Of a stretch of DNA of 64,000 bases, positions 38,068 through 48,806 are shown one piece after another; within the stretch, counting starts at the first letter, position 1; the number at the start of each line of letters is the position of its first letter. The notes beneath the pieces are model-generated. The model made no database searches. It saw only the letters and a list, made by a program, of their open reading frames with translations, and was not told the origin of the DNA. This stretch comes from Oscillospiraceae bacterium (GTDB lineage Bacteria > Bacillota > Clostridia > Oscillospirales > Oscillospiraceae): positions 2,728,001-2,792,000 of the forward strand of contig AP025583.1 in NCBI GenBank assembly GCA_022846095.1, read 5' to 3'. The position numbers were made by a program, and so were the translations under genes.

Positions 38068-40104
38068 ATGGCTCTATCGCCCGAGAAAGCAGATCAGATC
38101 CCCGCGGCGGCCCCCGCCCCCCTGCCCCCCGCGCTGGACGCCTTCGTCCGGGGACAAGCCGTCCGTATGCAGGACTACCTGGGCTCCCATCCCGCGGCGC
38201 GGGACGGCGCGGAGGGGTACGTGTTCCGCGTGTGGGCTCCCCACGCCGGGGCGTGCGCCGTGATGGGCGACTTCAACGGCTGGGATCCCGAGGCCAACCC
38301 CATGCAAGCGGTGGGCGGCGGCGTCTGGGAGGGCTTCGTGCCCGGCCTGAAGCGGTACGACACGTACAAGTACGCCGTGCGCGCCGCCGACGGCAGGGTG
38401 CTGGCCAAGGCCGACCCCTACGCCTTCCACGCCGAGACCCGCCCCGGCACCGCCTCCAAGATCTACGACCTGGAGGGCTACCAGTGGGAGGACGGCGAGT
38501 GGCTGGCCCACCGCAGGCAGAACCCAATTTACCAACGCCCCCTGAACATCTACGAGGTCCATCTGGGCTCCTGGCGGCGCACGGGGGAGGACGAGACCCT
38601 CAGCTACCGGGACATGGCCCAGTACCTGGTGCCCTACGTGAAGGAGATGGGCTTCACCCACGTGGAGCTGCTCCCGGTCACCGAGCACCCGCTGGACGCC
38701 TCCTGGGGCTACCAGTGCACCGGCTATTTTGCGGCCACCAGCCGCTTCGGCACCCCCCACGACTTCATGTGGCTGGTGGATCAGCTCCACCAGGCGGGGG
38801 TGGGGGTCATCCTGGACTGGGTGCCCGCCCACTTCCCCAAGGACGCCTTCGGCCTCTACGAGTTCGACGGCCAGGCCTGCTACGAGTACGCCGACCCCCG
38901 CAAGGGGGAGCACGCCGACTGGGGCACCCGGGTGTTCGACTACGGCCGCAGCGAGGTGCGCTCCTTCCTCTACTCCTCCGCGCTGTTCTGGCTGGAGCAG
39001 TACCACATCGACGGCCTGCGGGTGGACGCGGTGGCCTCCATGCTCTACCTGGACTACGGCCGCCAGGGCGGCCAGTGGGTGCCCAACATCCACGGCGGGC
39101 ACGAGAACCTGGAGGCCGTGGAGTTCCTGCAGCAGCTCAACGGCCACGTGTTCCTGGACCACCCGGACGTGATGATGATCGCCGAGGAGTCCACCGCCTG
39201 GCCCCTGGTGTCCCACCCGGTGGACCAGGGCGGGCTGGGCTTCAACCTGAAGTGGAACATGGGCTGGATGAACGACATCCAGCACTATATCAAGCTGGAC
39301 CCCTACTTCCGCCAGTTCAACCACAAGGACATCACCTTCTCGCTGATGTACGCCTTCTCGGAGAACTTTATCCTGCCCCTGTCCCACGACGAGGTGGTGC
39401 ACCTGAAGGGCTCCCTCATCGCCAAGATGCCGGGCGCCGACGAGGAGAAGTACGCCGGGGTGCGGGCCTTTTACACCTACATGCTCACCCATCCGGGCAA
39501 AAAGCTGCTCTTTATGGGGGCCGAGTTCGGCCAGTGGCACGAGTGGCAGTTTGAGCACTCCCTGGACTGGCACCTGCTGGAGATGGACAACGAGGACGGC
39601 GAGCGCCACCGCAGCCTGAAGGAGTACTTCAAGCAGGCCAACAACTTCTACCTGGCCCACAAGGAGCTCTGGGAGCTGGACTTCTCCTGGGAGGGCTTCC
39701 AGTGGATCTGCGCCGACGACGCCAAGGGCAACTGCGCCATTTTCCTGCGCAAGGACCGGAAGGGCGACTTCCTGCTGGTGGCCTGCAACTTCTCCCCCGT
39801 CCACCGGGAGGGCTACCGGGTGGGCGTGCCCGCCGCAGGCCGGTACGAGCCCGTGTTCAACAGCGACGACGCGGCCTTTGGCGGACAGGATTTGGGCGAC
39901 AGGGAGCCGCTGAAGAGCGAGTACGTGCCCAGCCACGGCCAGGAGCAGTCCCTGGTGCTGGACCTGCCCCCCATGAGCGGGGTCATCTACCGCTGCACCA
40001 AGAAGTTCCCGCCCAGGAAGCAGAAGACCGTCCGGGCCGTGCCCATCAAGACCGCCCCGGCCAAGCCGGTGAGGAAGCCCGGCGGCGCCGCGCCGAAAAA
40101 CTGA
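38068..40104 (+). CDS. glgB: GlgB, 1,4-alpha-glucan branching enzyme
   Basis: 678 residues. An N-terminal CBM48-type domain (YVFRVWAPHAGACAVMGDFNGWD) is followed by a GH13 barrel with nucleophile Asp320 (DGLRVDAVASM), acid Glu373 (IAEEST) and a later HDEV; the C-terminal tail of about 35 residues is lysine/proline rich. It creates alpha-1,6 branches in glycogen. ATG is chosen for its GAGGAGAGG site; an in-frame TTG lies upstream. First gene of glgBCDAP. Confidence 0.96.
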   Translation: MALSPEKADQIPAAAPAPLPPALDAFVRGQAVRMQDYLGSHPAARDGAEGYVFRVWAPHAGACAVMGDFNGWDPEANPMQAVGGGVWEGFVPGLKRYDTYKYAVRAADGRVLAKADPYAFHAETRPGTASKIYDLEGYQWEDGEWLAHRRQNPIYQRPLNIYEVHLGSWRRTGEDETLSYRDMAQYLVPYVKEMGFTHVELLPVTEHPLDASWGYQCTGYFAATSRFGTPHDFMWLVDQLHQAGVGVILDWVPAHFPKDAFGLYEFDGQACYEYADPRKGEHADWGTRVFDYGRSEVRSFLYSSALFWLEQYHIDGLRVDAVASMLYLDYGRQGGQWVPNIHGGHENLEAVEFLQQLNGHVFLDHPDVMMIAEESTAWPLVSHPVDQGGLGFNLKWNMGWMNDIQHYIKLDPYFRQFNHKDITFSLMYAFSENFILPLSHDEVVHLKGSLIAKMPGADEEKYAGVRAFYTYMLTHPGKKLLFMGAEFGQWHEWQFEHSLDWHLLEMDNEDGERHRSLKEYFKQANNFYLAHKELWELDFSWEGFQWICADDAKGNCAIFLRKDRKGDFLLVACNFSPVHREGYRVGVPAAGRYEPVFNSDDAAFGGQDLGDREPLKSEYVPSHGQEQSLVLDLPPMSGVIYRCTKKFPPRKQKTVRAVPIKTAPAKPVRKPGGAAPKN

Positions 40105-40134
40105 CTTTTCCACTACTCTTTTGGGGTGATAAGA

Positions 40135-41355
40135 ATGAAAAAAGAATGTGTAGCCATGCTCCTGGCCGGCGGCCAGGGCAGCCGGCTCCACGCGCTGACC
40201 AGCCGCGTGGCAAAGCCCGCCGTCCCCTTCGGGGGAAAGTACCGCATCATCGACTTCCCCCTGTCCAACTGCGTCAACTCCGGCATCGACACCGTGGGCG
40301 TGCTGACCCAGTACCGGCCCCTGGAGCTCAACTCCTACATCGGCAACGGCCAGCCCTGGGATCTGGACCGCTCCTACGGCGGCGTCCACATCCTGCCCCC
40401 CTACATGCGCGAGGGCGACAAGGGCACCTGGTACAAGGGCACCGCCAACGCCATCTACCAGAACCTCAGCTTCATCCAGCTCTACGACCCGGACTACGTG
40501 CTGATCCTCTCGGGCGACCACGTGTACAAGATGGACTACGCCGACATGCTCCGCCGCCACAAGGAGGCGGGCGCCGCCTGCACCATCTCCGTGCTGGAGG
40601 TCCCCATGGCCGAGGCCCCCCGCTTCGGCATCATGAACGTGGACGAGAACGACGACGTGTATGAGTTTGAGGAGAAGCCCAAGCACCCCAAGTCCAACCT
40701 GGCCTCCATGGGCATTTACATCTTCACCTGGAGCAAGCTGAGGGACTACTTGATCGCCGACGAGGCCGACGAGAAGAGCAGCAACGATTTCGGCAAAAAC
40801 ATCATCCCCGCCATGCTGGGCGCCGGGGAGAAGCTGACCACCTACCGCTTCTCCGGCTACTGGAAGGACGTGGGCACCATCGACTCCCTGTGGGACGCCA
40901 ACATGGATATGCTGGCCCCCGAGATGGGCATCGACCTCTACGACCAGGACTGGCCCATCTTCGCCCGCACCCCCACCAAGCCCCCCCATTTCACCGGCCC
41001 CAACGCGTCGCTCAACCACTCCATGGTCACCGGCGGCTGCGAGGTGTACGGCAAGGTGGAGAACTCCATCCTGTTCCACTCCGTGGTGGTGGAGGAGGGC
41101 GCGGTGGTGCGCTACTCCATCCTCATGCCGGGCACGGTGGTCAAGGCCGGGGCCGTGGTGGAGTACGCCATCGTGGCCGAGTCCGCCACCATCGGCGAGA
41201 ACGCCAGGGTGGGCACCGCACCGCCGCCCGACGCGCAGTCCGCCGAGGACTGGGGCATCGCCGTGGTTGCCCAGGGCATCAGGGTCGGCAAGGAGGCCGT
41301 GGTGCCCGCCAAGGCCATGATTACCCGGAACGTGAAAGGGGGTGCTGTGAAATGA
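40135..41355 (+). CDS. glgC: GlgC, glucose-1-phosphate adenylyltransferase
   Basis: 406 residues. Pyrophosphorylase signature [39 protein letters not shown] region at the N-terminus, [10 protein letters not shown] in the catalytic site, and a C-terminal left-handed beta-helix. It makes ADP-glucose, the committed step of glycogen synthesis. Its TGA overlaps the glgD ATG. The start follows a GGGGTG site. Confidence 0.97.
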   Translation: MKKECVAMLLAGGQGSRLHALTSRVAKPAVPFGGKYRIIDFPLSNCVNSGIDTVGVLTQYRPLELNSYIGNGQPWDLDRSYGGVHILPPYMREGDKGTWYKGTANAIYQNLSFIQLYDPDYVLILSGDHVYKMDYADMLRRHKEAGAACTISVLEVPMAEAPRFGIMNVDENDDVYEFEEKPKHPKSNLASMGIYIFTWSKLRDYLIADEADEKSSNDFGKNIIPAMLGAGEKLTTYRFSGYWKDVGTIDSLWDANMDMLAPEMGIDLYDQDWPIFARTPTKPPHFTGPNASLNHSMVTGGCEVYGKVENSILFHSVVVEEGAVVRYSILMPGTVVKAGAVVEYAIVAESATIGENARVGTAPPPDAQSAEDWGIAVVAQGIRVGKEAVVPAKAMITRNVKGGAVK

Positions 41356-42470
41356 TGAACAAGCTGCACGGCATCATCTTCTCCTACCGCTCCAACCCCA
41401 ACCTGCGGGAGCTGACGCAGCACCGCAACACCTGCTCCATCCCCTACGGCGGGCGCTACCGCGTCATCGACTTCATGCTCTCCAACATGGTCAACGCCAA
41501 CATCGCCGACGTGGGCCTCATCGTCCACACCAGCTACCAGTCCCTGCTGGACCACGTGGGCTCGGGCAAGGACTGGGACCTGTCCCGCAAGCACGGCGGC
41601 CTGCGCATCCTGCCCCCCTTCGGCTACGCCAACAAAAACCGCGAGGGGGCCTACCGGGGCCGCATGGACGCCCTGGCCGGGGTGTACTCCTATCTCCAAA
41701 ACATCCGCCAGGACCACGTGGTGCTGGCCGGGGGCGACATCGCCGTCAACCTGCCCATCCGTGACATCTACGAGTCCCACATCGCCAGCGGCGCGGACAT
41801 CACCGCCGTGTGCACCCGCTCCCCCAAGGGCGACCCCAAGGAGTCGGACTACTTCGTGATGGGCGCGGGCGGCATGGTCTCCGACGTGCTGGTCCACCCC
41901 CCCATCCCCCAGGGCTGCGAGTCCCTGGAGGTCTATATCATGTCCAAGTCCCTGCTCCTGTCCCTGGTGGACCACTGCGCCGCCCACAACGTGGCCTCCT
42001 TCAGCCAGGGCGTGCTGCTGCCCATGCTGGGCACGCTGAAAATCCACCCCTACATCTTCGACGGGTACGCCGCCCGGCTCCAGTCGGTGGCGGGGTACTT
42101 CGCCCGCAGCATGGAGCTGCTGGACCCGGCGGTGCGGCAGGACCTCTTCACCGCCGAGCGCCCGGTCAAGACCAAGGACCAGTCCAACCCCTCCACCTAC
42201 TACGGCCCCGACTCCCGCTCGGCCAGCTCCCTGGTGGCCGACGGCTGTATCGTCGAGGGCGAGGTGGAGAACTCCATCCTCTTCCGCGGCGTGACGGTGG
42301 AGAAGGGCGCCCGGGTGCAGAACTGCGTGCTCATGCAGGGCACCACCATCCAGGCGGGCGCGGTGCTCAAGTACGCCATCACCGACAAAAACGTGAAGGT
42401 CAACCAGGGCCGTATGCTCATGGGCCACAGCACCTATCCCCTGGCCATCGCCAAAAACGAAATCGTGTGA
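41352..42470 (+). CDS. glgD: GlgD, regulatory-type GlgC homologue
   Basis: 372 residues. Homologous to GlgC but with a degenerate N-terminal loop ([20 protein letters not shown] in place of the GGxGxRL signature), so likely weakly active or regulatory. In Firmicutes GlgC and GlgD form a hetero-oligomeric ADP-glucose pyrophosphorylase. The ATGA overlap with glgC indicates coupling; a second ATG directly follows. Confidence 0.95.
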   Translation: MMNKLHGIIFSYRSNPNLRELTQHRNTCSIPYGGRYRVIDFMLSNMVNANIADVGLIVHTSYQSLLDHVGSGKDWDLSRKHGGLRILPPFGYANKNREGAYRGRMDALAGVYSYLQNIRQDHVVLAGGDIAVNLPIRDIYESHIASGADITAVCTRSPKGDPKESDYFVMGAGGMVSDVLVHPPIPQGCESLEVYIMSKSLLLSLVDHCAAHNVASFSQGVLLPMLGTLKIHPYIFDGYAARLQSVAGYFARSMELLDPAVRQDLFTAERPVKTKDQSNPSTYYGPDSRSASSLVADGCIVEGEVENSILFRGVTVEKGARVQNCVLMQGTTIQAGAVLKYAITDKNVKVNQGRMLMGHSTYPLAIAKNEIV

Positions 42471-42478
42471 CAAATTAC

Positions 42479-42573
42479 AATTGATAATTGAGAATGTATC
42501 ATGGATAATGATCCTGCGGGGATCCCCCCGTCCCAGTTCTCAGTTCTCAATTATCCATTATCAATTATCCATT
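42479..42573. repeat. AT-rich MITE-like repeat between glgD and glgA
   Basis: Ends CAATTGATAATTGAGAA and TTCTCAATTATCCATTATC are near-inverted; the GC-rich centre has GGGGATCCCC. Same terminal sequence type as 51179-51300 and 53206-53332. No coding capacity. It stands within the glg operon 8 bases after the glgD stop. Confidence 0.8.
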
Positions 42574-42594
42574 CGCCCTGGAAGGAGTGTGCTT

Positions 42595-44031
42595 ATGAAC
42601 ATCCTGTTTGCCGCCTCGGAGGTAGCGCCCTTCATTAAAACCGGAGGCCTGGCCGACGTGGCCGGCTCCCTGCCCGCCGCCCTCGCCAAGGAGGGGCACG
42701 ACGTGCGCGTGATCCTCCCGCTGTACGAGGGCATCGGGGAGGACTGGCGCAGCCAGATGACCTTTTTGCAGTGCTTCCACGTCACCCTGGCGTGGCGCAC
42801 CCCCTACTGCGGGCTCTTTGAGCTCCAGCGGGACGGCGTGACCTACTACTTCGTGGACAACGAGTACTACTTCAAGCGCGCCAACATCTACGGCCACTAC
42901 GACGACGGCGAGCGCTTCGCCTTCTTCTCCCGGGCCGTGGTGGAGAGCCCCGGCTACCTCAACTGGCACCCGGACGTGCTCCACTGCAACGACTGGCAGA
43001 CCGCCCTGGTGCCCATCTACCTGCTGGAGGAGCGCTACCGCATCCCCCAGCTCTACGACACCAAGAGCGTGTTCACCATCCACAACATCGAGTACCAGGG
43101 CCGCTACGGCAGCCAGACCCTCAAGGACCTCTTCGGCCTCAACGACGGGTACTTCAACGAGCACATGCTGGCCTACCATGGGGACGTGAACCTGATGAAG
43201 GGGGCCATCTACGCCGCCGACTACGTGACCACCGTCTCCCCCACCTACGCCGAGGAGCTGCAGTACCCCTTCTATGCCCACGGGCTGGAGGGCGTGATCT
43301 CCGACAACCGGCACAAGCTGCGCGGCATCCTCAACGGCATCGACACCGCGCTCTACGACCCCTGGCACGACAAGGGCCTGACCAAGTTCTACTCCGCCCG
43401 CCAGCCCCAGGGCAAGAAGAACTGCAAGGCCGCCCTCCAGAACGCGGTGGGCCTGCGGGAGGAGCCCGACGTGCCCGTCGTCGCCTGCGTCTCCCGGCTG
43501 GTGAAGCACAAGGGCTTCGACCTGGTCACCGCGGCCGTCCACGAGATCATGGGCATGGACGTGCAGATGGTGGTGCTGGGCACCGGCGACTGGAATTATG
43601 AGGAGTCCTTCCGCCAGGCCCAGGGCCAGTACCCCGGCCGCTTCGCCGCGCATATCATGTACTCCGGGGCCCTCTCCACCGCCATCTACGGCGGCGCGGA
43701 CATCTTCCTCATGCCCTCCGAGGCGGAGCCCTGCGGCCTGAGCCAGATGATCGCCATGCGCTACGGCACCATCCCCGTGGTGCGGGAGACCGGCGGGCTG
43801 AAGGACAGCGTGCAGCCCTACAACAAGTTCACCGGCGAGGGCACCGGCTTCTCCTTCCACGACATCAGCGCCCACGACATGGTGTGGGTGCTGCGGGAGG
43901 CGGCGGACCTGTACCACACCGACAAGAAGGCCTGGAAGGCCCTCCAGCACAACGCCATGACCGCCGACTTCTCCTGGCAGCGCTCGGCCGGGCAGTATCT
44001 GGAGATTTACGGCTGGTTGACAGGAAAATAA
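42595..44031 (+). CDS. glgA: GlgA, glycogen synthase (ADP-glucose)
   Basis: 478 residues. GT5 enzyme beginning MNILFAASEVAPFIKTGGLA with the ADP-glucose-binding KTGGL motif; later SRLVKHKGFDL and the catalytic-site PSEAEPCGLSQ. It extends alpha-1,4-glucan chains from ADP-glucose. GGAAGGAG precedes the ATG just beyond a MITE-like repeat. A hairpin after the gene may reduce read-through to glgP. Confidence 0.97.
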   Translation: MNILFAASEVAPFIKTGGLADVAGSLPAALAKEGHDVRVILPLYEGIGEDWRSQMTFLQCFHVTLAWRTPYCGLFELQRDGVTYYFVDNEYYFKRANIYGHYDDGERFAFFSRAVVESPGYLNWHPDVLHCNDWQTALVPIYLLEERYRIPQLYDTKSVFTIHNIEYQGRYGSQTLKDLFGLNDGYFNEHMLAYHGDVNLMKGAIYAADYVTTVSPTYAEELQYPFYAHGLEGVISDNRHKLRGILNGIDTALYDPWHDKGLTKFYSARQPQGKKNCKAALQNAVGLREEPDVPVVACVSRLVKHKGFDLVTAAVHEIMGMDVQMVVLGTGDWNYEESFRQAQGQYPGRFAAHIMYSGALSTAIYGGADIFLMPSEAEPCGLSQMIAMRYGTIPVVRETGGLKDSVQPYNKFTGEGTGFSFHDISAHDMVWVLREAADLYHTDKKAWKALQHNAMTADFSWQRSAGQYLEIYGWLTGK

Positions 44032-44066
44032 GTTTGTGATAGAGTAATCATCCCAATAAAGGGCTC

Positions 44067-44100
44067 GCGGGCGGGTGGATACCCGCCCGCGCGGTCTTTT
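44067..44100 (+). terminator. Hairpin between glgA and glgP, possible partial terminator
   Basis: Ten-bp stem GCGGGCGGGT / ACCCGCCCGC with GGAT loop; a TCTTTT run begins five bases later. The offset T-run suggests a weak terminator that may set glgP levels or separate its transcription. Confidence 0.6.
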
Positions 44101-44176
44101 CCAGGCAAATGGGTACTGTACGGTTTACCGCGCGACGCGTACATTCTTACATAGAACAGATTGGAGACGCATACCA

Positions 44177-46609
44177 ATGCACAACTACACCAAACAAGAG
44201 CTGATGGACCTCATCACCGGCAAGCTGCGCCGCAACTTCGGCCGGGACGTGGAGGAGGCCTCCAGCCTGCACGTGTTCAAGGCCTGCGCCCTGGTCCTGC
44301 GGGACATGATGAGCGAGCGGCAGATGGCCACCCAGGACCGGGTGACCGAGAAGCACCAGCGCCAGGTCCACTACCTGTCCCTGGAGTTTTTGATGGGCCG
44401 CTCCCTGATGAAGAACGCCTATAACCTGGGCGTGCTGGACGCGCTGACCGGGGCCATCGAGGGCCTGGGCTTCTCCGCCCCCGACCTCTTCGAGGCCGAG
44501 CCCGACGCGGGCCTGGGCAACGGCGGCCTGGGCCGCCTGGCCGCCTGCTACCTGGACTCCATGACCACCCTGGACATCCCCGCCACCGGCTACTCCATCT
44601 GCTACGAGCTGGGCCTGTTCAAGCAGAAGATCGTGGACGGCCAGCAGGTGGAGCTGCCCGACAACTGGCTGGGGCTGGGCGACGCCTGGCTGATCCCCAA
44701 GATCGACGAGACCGAGGAGGTCCGCTTCGGCGGCAAGCTGGAGGAGTACTGGGACGACGAGGGCCGCCACCGCGTGCGCCACACCGGGTACAGCACCGTG
44801 CTGGCCATCCCCAAGGACATGGAGATCTCCGGCTTCAAGACCGAGCACGGCAACCTGCTGCGCCTGTGGGACGCCAAGAGCCCCACCCCCGTGGACATGA
44901 GCCTGTTTTCCACCGGCCAGTACCTGAAGGCCGTGGAGGAGCAGGCCATGGCCGAGTCCATCTCCAAGGTCCTCTACCCCGAGGACAACCACTACGAGGG
45001 CAAGTCCCTGCGCCTCAAGCAGCAGTACTTCTTCGTCTCCGCCACCGTGCAGTCCATCGTGCGCAAGCACCGCGCGGAGTACGGCACCCTGCGCAACTTC
45101 CACCAGAAGCACGTCATCCAGATCAACGACACCCACCCCACCCTGGTCATCCCCGAGCTCATGCGCATCCTGCTGGACGAGGAGGGCTACGGCTGGGACG
45201 AGGCGTGGTACATCACCACCCACACGGTGGCCTACACCAACCACACCGTCATGGCAGAGGCCCTGGAGCGCTGGAACCAGAATATGATCGAGCTGCTCCT
45301 CCCCCGCATCTGGGAGATCCTCATCGAGATCTCGGGCCGCTACCAGAAGGATCTGACCGCCTACTTCCACGGGGATCTGAACAAGGTGGCCCCCATGGCC
45401 ATCCTCTGGGGCGGCGAGCTGCGCATGGCCAACCTGGACGTGGCCGCCTGCTTCGCCGTCAACGGCGTGTCCGCCCTGCACTCGGACATCCTCAAGAAGG
45501 ACGTGTTCCACGAGGAGTACGTGCGCACCCCCGACAAGTTCAAGAACGTCACCAACGGCATCGACCACCGCCGCTGGCTGTCCCAGTGCAACCCCAAGCT
45601 GGACGCCCTGATCCGGGACTGCGCCGGCGGGGACGGCTACCTCCTGCACCCCGAGAGCCTGCGGAAGCTGGAGCAGTTCAAGGACGACGCCGGGGTCCTC
45701 TCCCGCCTGGAGGAGATCAAGGCGGAGAACAAGCGCCTCTTCGCGGGCTATATCTCCCGGGAGAGCGGCGTGCTGCTGAACACCGACGCCATCTTCGACG
45801 TGCAGGTCAAGCGCCTGCACGAGTATAAGCGGCAGCTGCTGAACGTGCTGCACATCATCTACCTCTACCAGCGCCTCAAGGCCGACCCCGGCTTCTCCTT
45901 CACCCCCCGGGTCTACCTCTTCGGGGCCAAGGCCGCCCCCGGCTACTCGGTGGCCAAGGAGATCATCCACCTCATCAACTCCGTGGCCGCCACCGTCAAC
46001 GCCGACCCGGCCTGCAAGGACCGGCTCCAGGTGGTCTTTTTGGAGAACTACCGGGTGTCCCTGGCCGAGAAGCTCATGCCCGCCAGCGAGCTCAGCGAGC
46101 AGATCTCCACCGCGGGCAAGGAGGCCAGCGGCACCGGCAACATGAAGTTCATGATGAACGGCGCGCTCACCATCGGCACCCTGGACGGCGCCAACGTGGA
46201 GATGCACCAGCAGGTGGGCGACGAGAACATCTTCCTCTTCGGCCTCAAGGCCCACGAGGTGGTGGAGAAAAAGCAGAAGGGCTACAAGTCCTACGAGTAC
46301 TACATGCACCACAACGACATGAAGGCCGCCGTCGACCGGCTCTCCCGCGGCTTTGACGACGGGGTGAGCTACGACCACCTCACCCGCCGCCTGCTGTTCG
46401 GAGACGGCGGCCCCGCCGACGAGTACATGCTGCTGGCCGACTTCGAGAGCTACCGGGACGCCCACCAGCGGGCCGGGGAGGCCTACCTGGACCGCAGGCG
46501 CTGGAACCAGATGTCCCTGATCAACATCGCCCGCTCCGGCATCTTCGCCGCCGACCGCTCCATCCGCGAGTACGCCCAGAAGATCTGGAACGTGCCCGCC
46601 AGAGACTAG
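44177..46609 (+). CDS. glgP: GlgP, glycogen/starch phosphorylase
   Basis: 810 residues. GT35 phosphorylase with DAGLGNGGLGRLAACYLDS, HTVAYTNHTV, RVYLFGAKAAPGY and the PLP-site EASGTGNMKFMMNGALTIGT. It releases glucose-1-phosphate from glycogen, countering the synthesis genes upstream. ATG with GGAG chosen; an in-frame upstream extension lacks a ribosome site. A strong terminator follows, ending the glg cluster. Confidence 0.97.
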   Translation: MHNYTKQELMDLITGKLRRNFGRDVEEASSLHVFKACALVLRDMMSERQMATQDRVTEKHQRQVHYLSLEFLMGRSLMKNAYNLGVLDALTGAIEGLGFSAPDLFEAEPDAGLGNGGLGRLAACYLDSMTTLDIPATGYSICYELGLFKQKIVDGQQVELPDNWLGLGDAWLIPKIDETEEVRFGGKLEEYWDDEGRHRVRHTGYSTVLAIPKDMEISGFKTEHGNLLRLWDAKSPTPVDMSLFSTGQYLKAVEEQAMAESISKVLYPEDNHYEGKSLRLKQQYFFVSATVQSIVRKHRAEYGTLRNFHQKHVIQINDTHPTLVIPELMRILLDEEGYGWDEAWYITTHTVAYTNHTVMAEALERWNQNMIELLLPRIWEILIEISGRYQKDLTAYFHGDLNKVAPMAILWGGELRMANLDVAACFAVNGVSALHSDILKKDVFHEEYVRTPDKFKNVTNGIDHRRWLSQCNPKLDALIRDCAGGDGYLLHPESLRKLEQFKDDAGVLSRLEEIKAENKRLFAGYISRESGVLLNTDAIFDVQVKRLHEYKRQLLNVLHIIYLYQRLKADPGFSFTPRVYLFGAKAAPGYSVAKEIIHLINSVAATVNADPACKDRLQVVFLENYRVSLAEKLMPASELSEQISTAGKEASGTGNMKFMMNGALTIGTLDGANVEMHQQVGDENIFLFGLKAHEVVEKKQKGYKSYEYYMHHNDMKAAVDRLSRGFDDGVSYDHLTRRLLFGDGGPADEYMLLADFESYRDAHQRAGEAYLDRRRWNQMSLINIARSGIFAADRSIREYAQKIWNVPARD

Positions 46610-46610
46610 A

Positions 46611-46657
46611 AAAAAGCCCTGTGCGGGAGCCTTATCAGCTCCCGCACAGGGCTTTTT
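46611..46657. terminator. Terminator of the glycogen cluster
   Basis: Twenty-bp perfect stem (AAAAAGCCCTGTGCGGGAGC and complement) with a 7-base loop and T-runs both ways; also ends the convergent minus-strand gene. Confidence 0.93.
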
Positions 46658-46681
46658 CGGACGGGCGCCGGCCGCGTCCCG

Positions 46682-48742
46682 CTACAGCTCCCTGACGGCA
46701 AAGGGGCCGTAGCTGCAATGGCTGCCCCGGAACACCCCCGCGCCCACCGCGCCGGTGAGGTAGGGCGCCTCCCCGTCCGTAAAGCGGATCAGCTCCTCCC
46801 CGCCGCAGGACACGGCGATCTCCCCGCCCCGGACGGCCACCGACAGCGGATAGGTCCTGCCGTGCTCCCAGGGGAAGGGACAGCCCGCCAGCTCCCGGTA
46901 GCCGTTTTCGTTCTTGCGCAGCACCAGCCGCCCGTCCGCGGACAGCCCGGCGGCGTAGCAGCGCACCGCGCCCTGCACCCGGAAGAGGAGGAAATGCTCC
47001 TCCCCGAACACGGGGGTCAGCTCCGCGCGGAAGGTGTAGTCGGCCCAGTCCCGGCTGCCCGTGTACAGCTCCCCCCGGTCGGCGCAGCTGCCGTGCAGCA
47101 GGCCGTCCTCCAGCCGCCACATGCCCTTGAAGCGGGAGCACTGGCCCACGTCGTAGTGGTAGTCCCACTGCTCGATGCCGGACTTGGCGAAGTCCAGGAT
47201 GTAGTCGGCCCTGCCGCCGAAGTCCACCGCGTCCAGATAGGCGGTGAAGGGGCCCTCGCAGGCCAGCTCCACGCCGACGCGCCGGATACAGAGGTCAGAC
47301 CCCGCCGGGAGCCGCACCTCCAGCTCGGCCCACGCATCCGCCGCGAGGGCCCGGGCTTCGCTCCAGATCCGCCGCCCGCCGCAGTCCTCCGCCCAGAGCC
47401 GGGCCGCGGGCGCGCCCATGCCCGCCTTGAGGACGGCGGACACGGTCTGCCCGGGGAACAGGTAGGGCGCGAAGGACGGGGTGTAGCGGTCGTCGGTGAA
47501 GTCCTCGGGCCGGTAGTAGGTGATCATGGAGACCAGGGCCGTCCCCCGCCCGGTGATCCTTAGGCTGCGGGTGCCGGTTTTGGCCGCCTCCCCGCAGTTC
47601 TCCAAAACCGCGCCCTCGGCCTCGAAGGTGTGGGTGGAGCCGGGCAGCTCGAAGCCGTACCGGGGCGCGCGCCCCTCCAGCATGGGCCGGTAGCGCTCCG
47701 GGAACTCCTCCCCCGCCAGGCGGTAGGCCAGGGCGGCGAAGTGGAGGGCGTCGTTGGCCACGTCCCGGCCGTTCATACAGCACAGGGTGCTGGCGCAGGC
47801 CAGGAAATCGTTGATGGGCCGGCGCCAGCTCTCGTCGATGCCGTCCAGGCCCACAAGCACGCCCGTGATGCAGCCCGCGTTGGCCACGTTGCAGTCGGTG
47901 TCCCACCCGCACATGTTGCAGATGTTGACGGTGCGGGAGAAGTCCCCCGCGCCGTGGATCAGGGAGAGGACCACCACCGCCCCGTTGGGGATGATGTGGC
48001 AGGCGCCGGGGTAGCGGTCGTAGCCGTAGTGCTCCTGCACGAAGCGGAAGCTCGCCCGCCAGTCGCCGGGGTGGGCGCGGCAGTGGGCGATCACATCCTC
48101 CGCCATGCGGCGGTACGCGCAATCCGGCGGGATGACCGACAGGCCCTTGGCCACCACCCGCTCCATGTCCCGCTCCTCAAAGGCGGCGCTGACGCAGGCG
48201 GCCACGAACATGCCGCCGTACACGCCGTTGCCGTCGTGGGTGACGCTGGCCATCCGCCCGGCGTACTCCGCCGCCCGCCGGTAGTCGCCGGGGTTTACCA
48301 ATCCCCAGGTATCCACAAAGATCTGCCCGCCGATCTGCTCCGCCGCCGCAGCGCCGTTGAGGGCGATGGAGCCGGAGTGGGGGGCCGGGATGCCGGCGGC
48401 CAGGTTCAGGTAGGCGGTGTGCTCGGTGGAGCGGCCGTAGCCCCCCCACCAGAAGAACCCCCGCTCGAAGGGGGCGTAGTTGAGCAGGGTCTCCCCCAGC
48501 TGCTGCGTGGTGGGGTGGAGGCCGTAGTCGTCCAGGGCACGCAGGAAAAAGAGGGGGCCGTTGCTGTCGTCGTCCGCGGCGAAGTGCTTAAAATCGAACA
48601 GGTAGCCGGTGATCTCCCCGTAGCGCTCGGCGATCTTCTCCGCGGGCCAGTTCTCGATGTTGGAGCCGTGGCGGATGCCGATCAGCTTGCCGTACCACCC
48701 GGCGTAGATGCGTTCCACGGTATCCGGGGCCAGTTTTGACAT
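46682..48742 (-). CDS. ADP-ribosylglycohydrolase-family protein with C-terminal beta-sandwich
   Basis: 686 residues. The N-terminal half has the dinuclear-metal motifs of the family: DDDSNG (Asp57-59), HDGNGVYGG (about 169-177) and GWDTDCNVANAG (Asp281, Asp283). The C-terminal half is beta-rich with two segments, the last (about 500-686) resembling concanavalin-like LamG/DUF1080 domains that bind sugars. Members hydrolyse ADP-ribose or related N-glycosidic bonds; the fusion suggests a glycoside or nucleoside substrate. GGAGGAG before the ATG. Substrate is unknown. Confidence 0.85.
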   Translation of the reverse strand: MSKLAPDTVERIYAGWYGKLIGIRHGSNIENWPAEKIAERYGEITGYLFDFKHFAADDDSNGPLFFLRALDDYGLHPTTQQLGETLLNYAPFERGFFWWGGYGRSTEHTAYLNLAAGIPAPHSGSIALNGAAAAEQIGGQIFVDTWGLVNPGDYRRAAEYAGRMASVTHDGNGVYGGMFVAACVSAAFEERDMERVVAKGLSVIPPDCAYRRMAEDVIAHCRAHPGDWRASFRFVQEHYGYDRYPGACHIIPNGAVVVLSLIHGAGDFSRTVNICNMCGWDTDCNVANAGCITGVLVGLDGIDESWRRPINDFLACASTLCCMNGRDVANDALHFAALAYRLAGEEFPERYRPMLEGRAPRYGFELPGSTHTFEAEGAVLENCGEAAKTGTRSLRITGRGTALVSMITYYRPEDFTDDRYTPSFAPYLFPGQTVSAVLKAGMGAPAARLWAEDCGGRRIWSEARALAADAWAELEVRLPAGSDLCIRRVGVELACEGPFTAYLDAVDFGGRADYILDFAKSGIEQWDYHYDVGQCSRFKGMWRLEDGLLHGSCADRGELYTGSRDWADYTFRAELTPVFGEEHFLLFRVQGAVRCYAAGLSADGRLVLRKNENGYRELAGCPFPWEHGRTYPLSVAVRGGEIAVSCGGEELIRFTDGEAPYLTGAVGAGVFRGSHCSYGPFAVREL

Positions 48743-48806
48743 GGAAACTCCTCCTTTTGCGCCGTTACGAGCGGCGGGGCTTATTCGGGATCAGTATAGC
48801 ACGAAA

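Noticed and set aside
38074..41079. 1001-codon minus-strand reading frame opposite glgB-glgC
   Set aside because: It spans two genes and their gap on the other strand with Val/His/Gly-rich composition; the plus-strand genes carry clear catalytic motifs.
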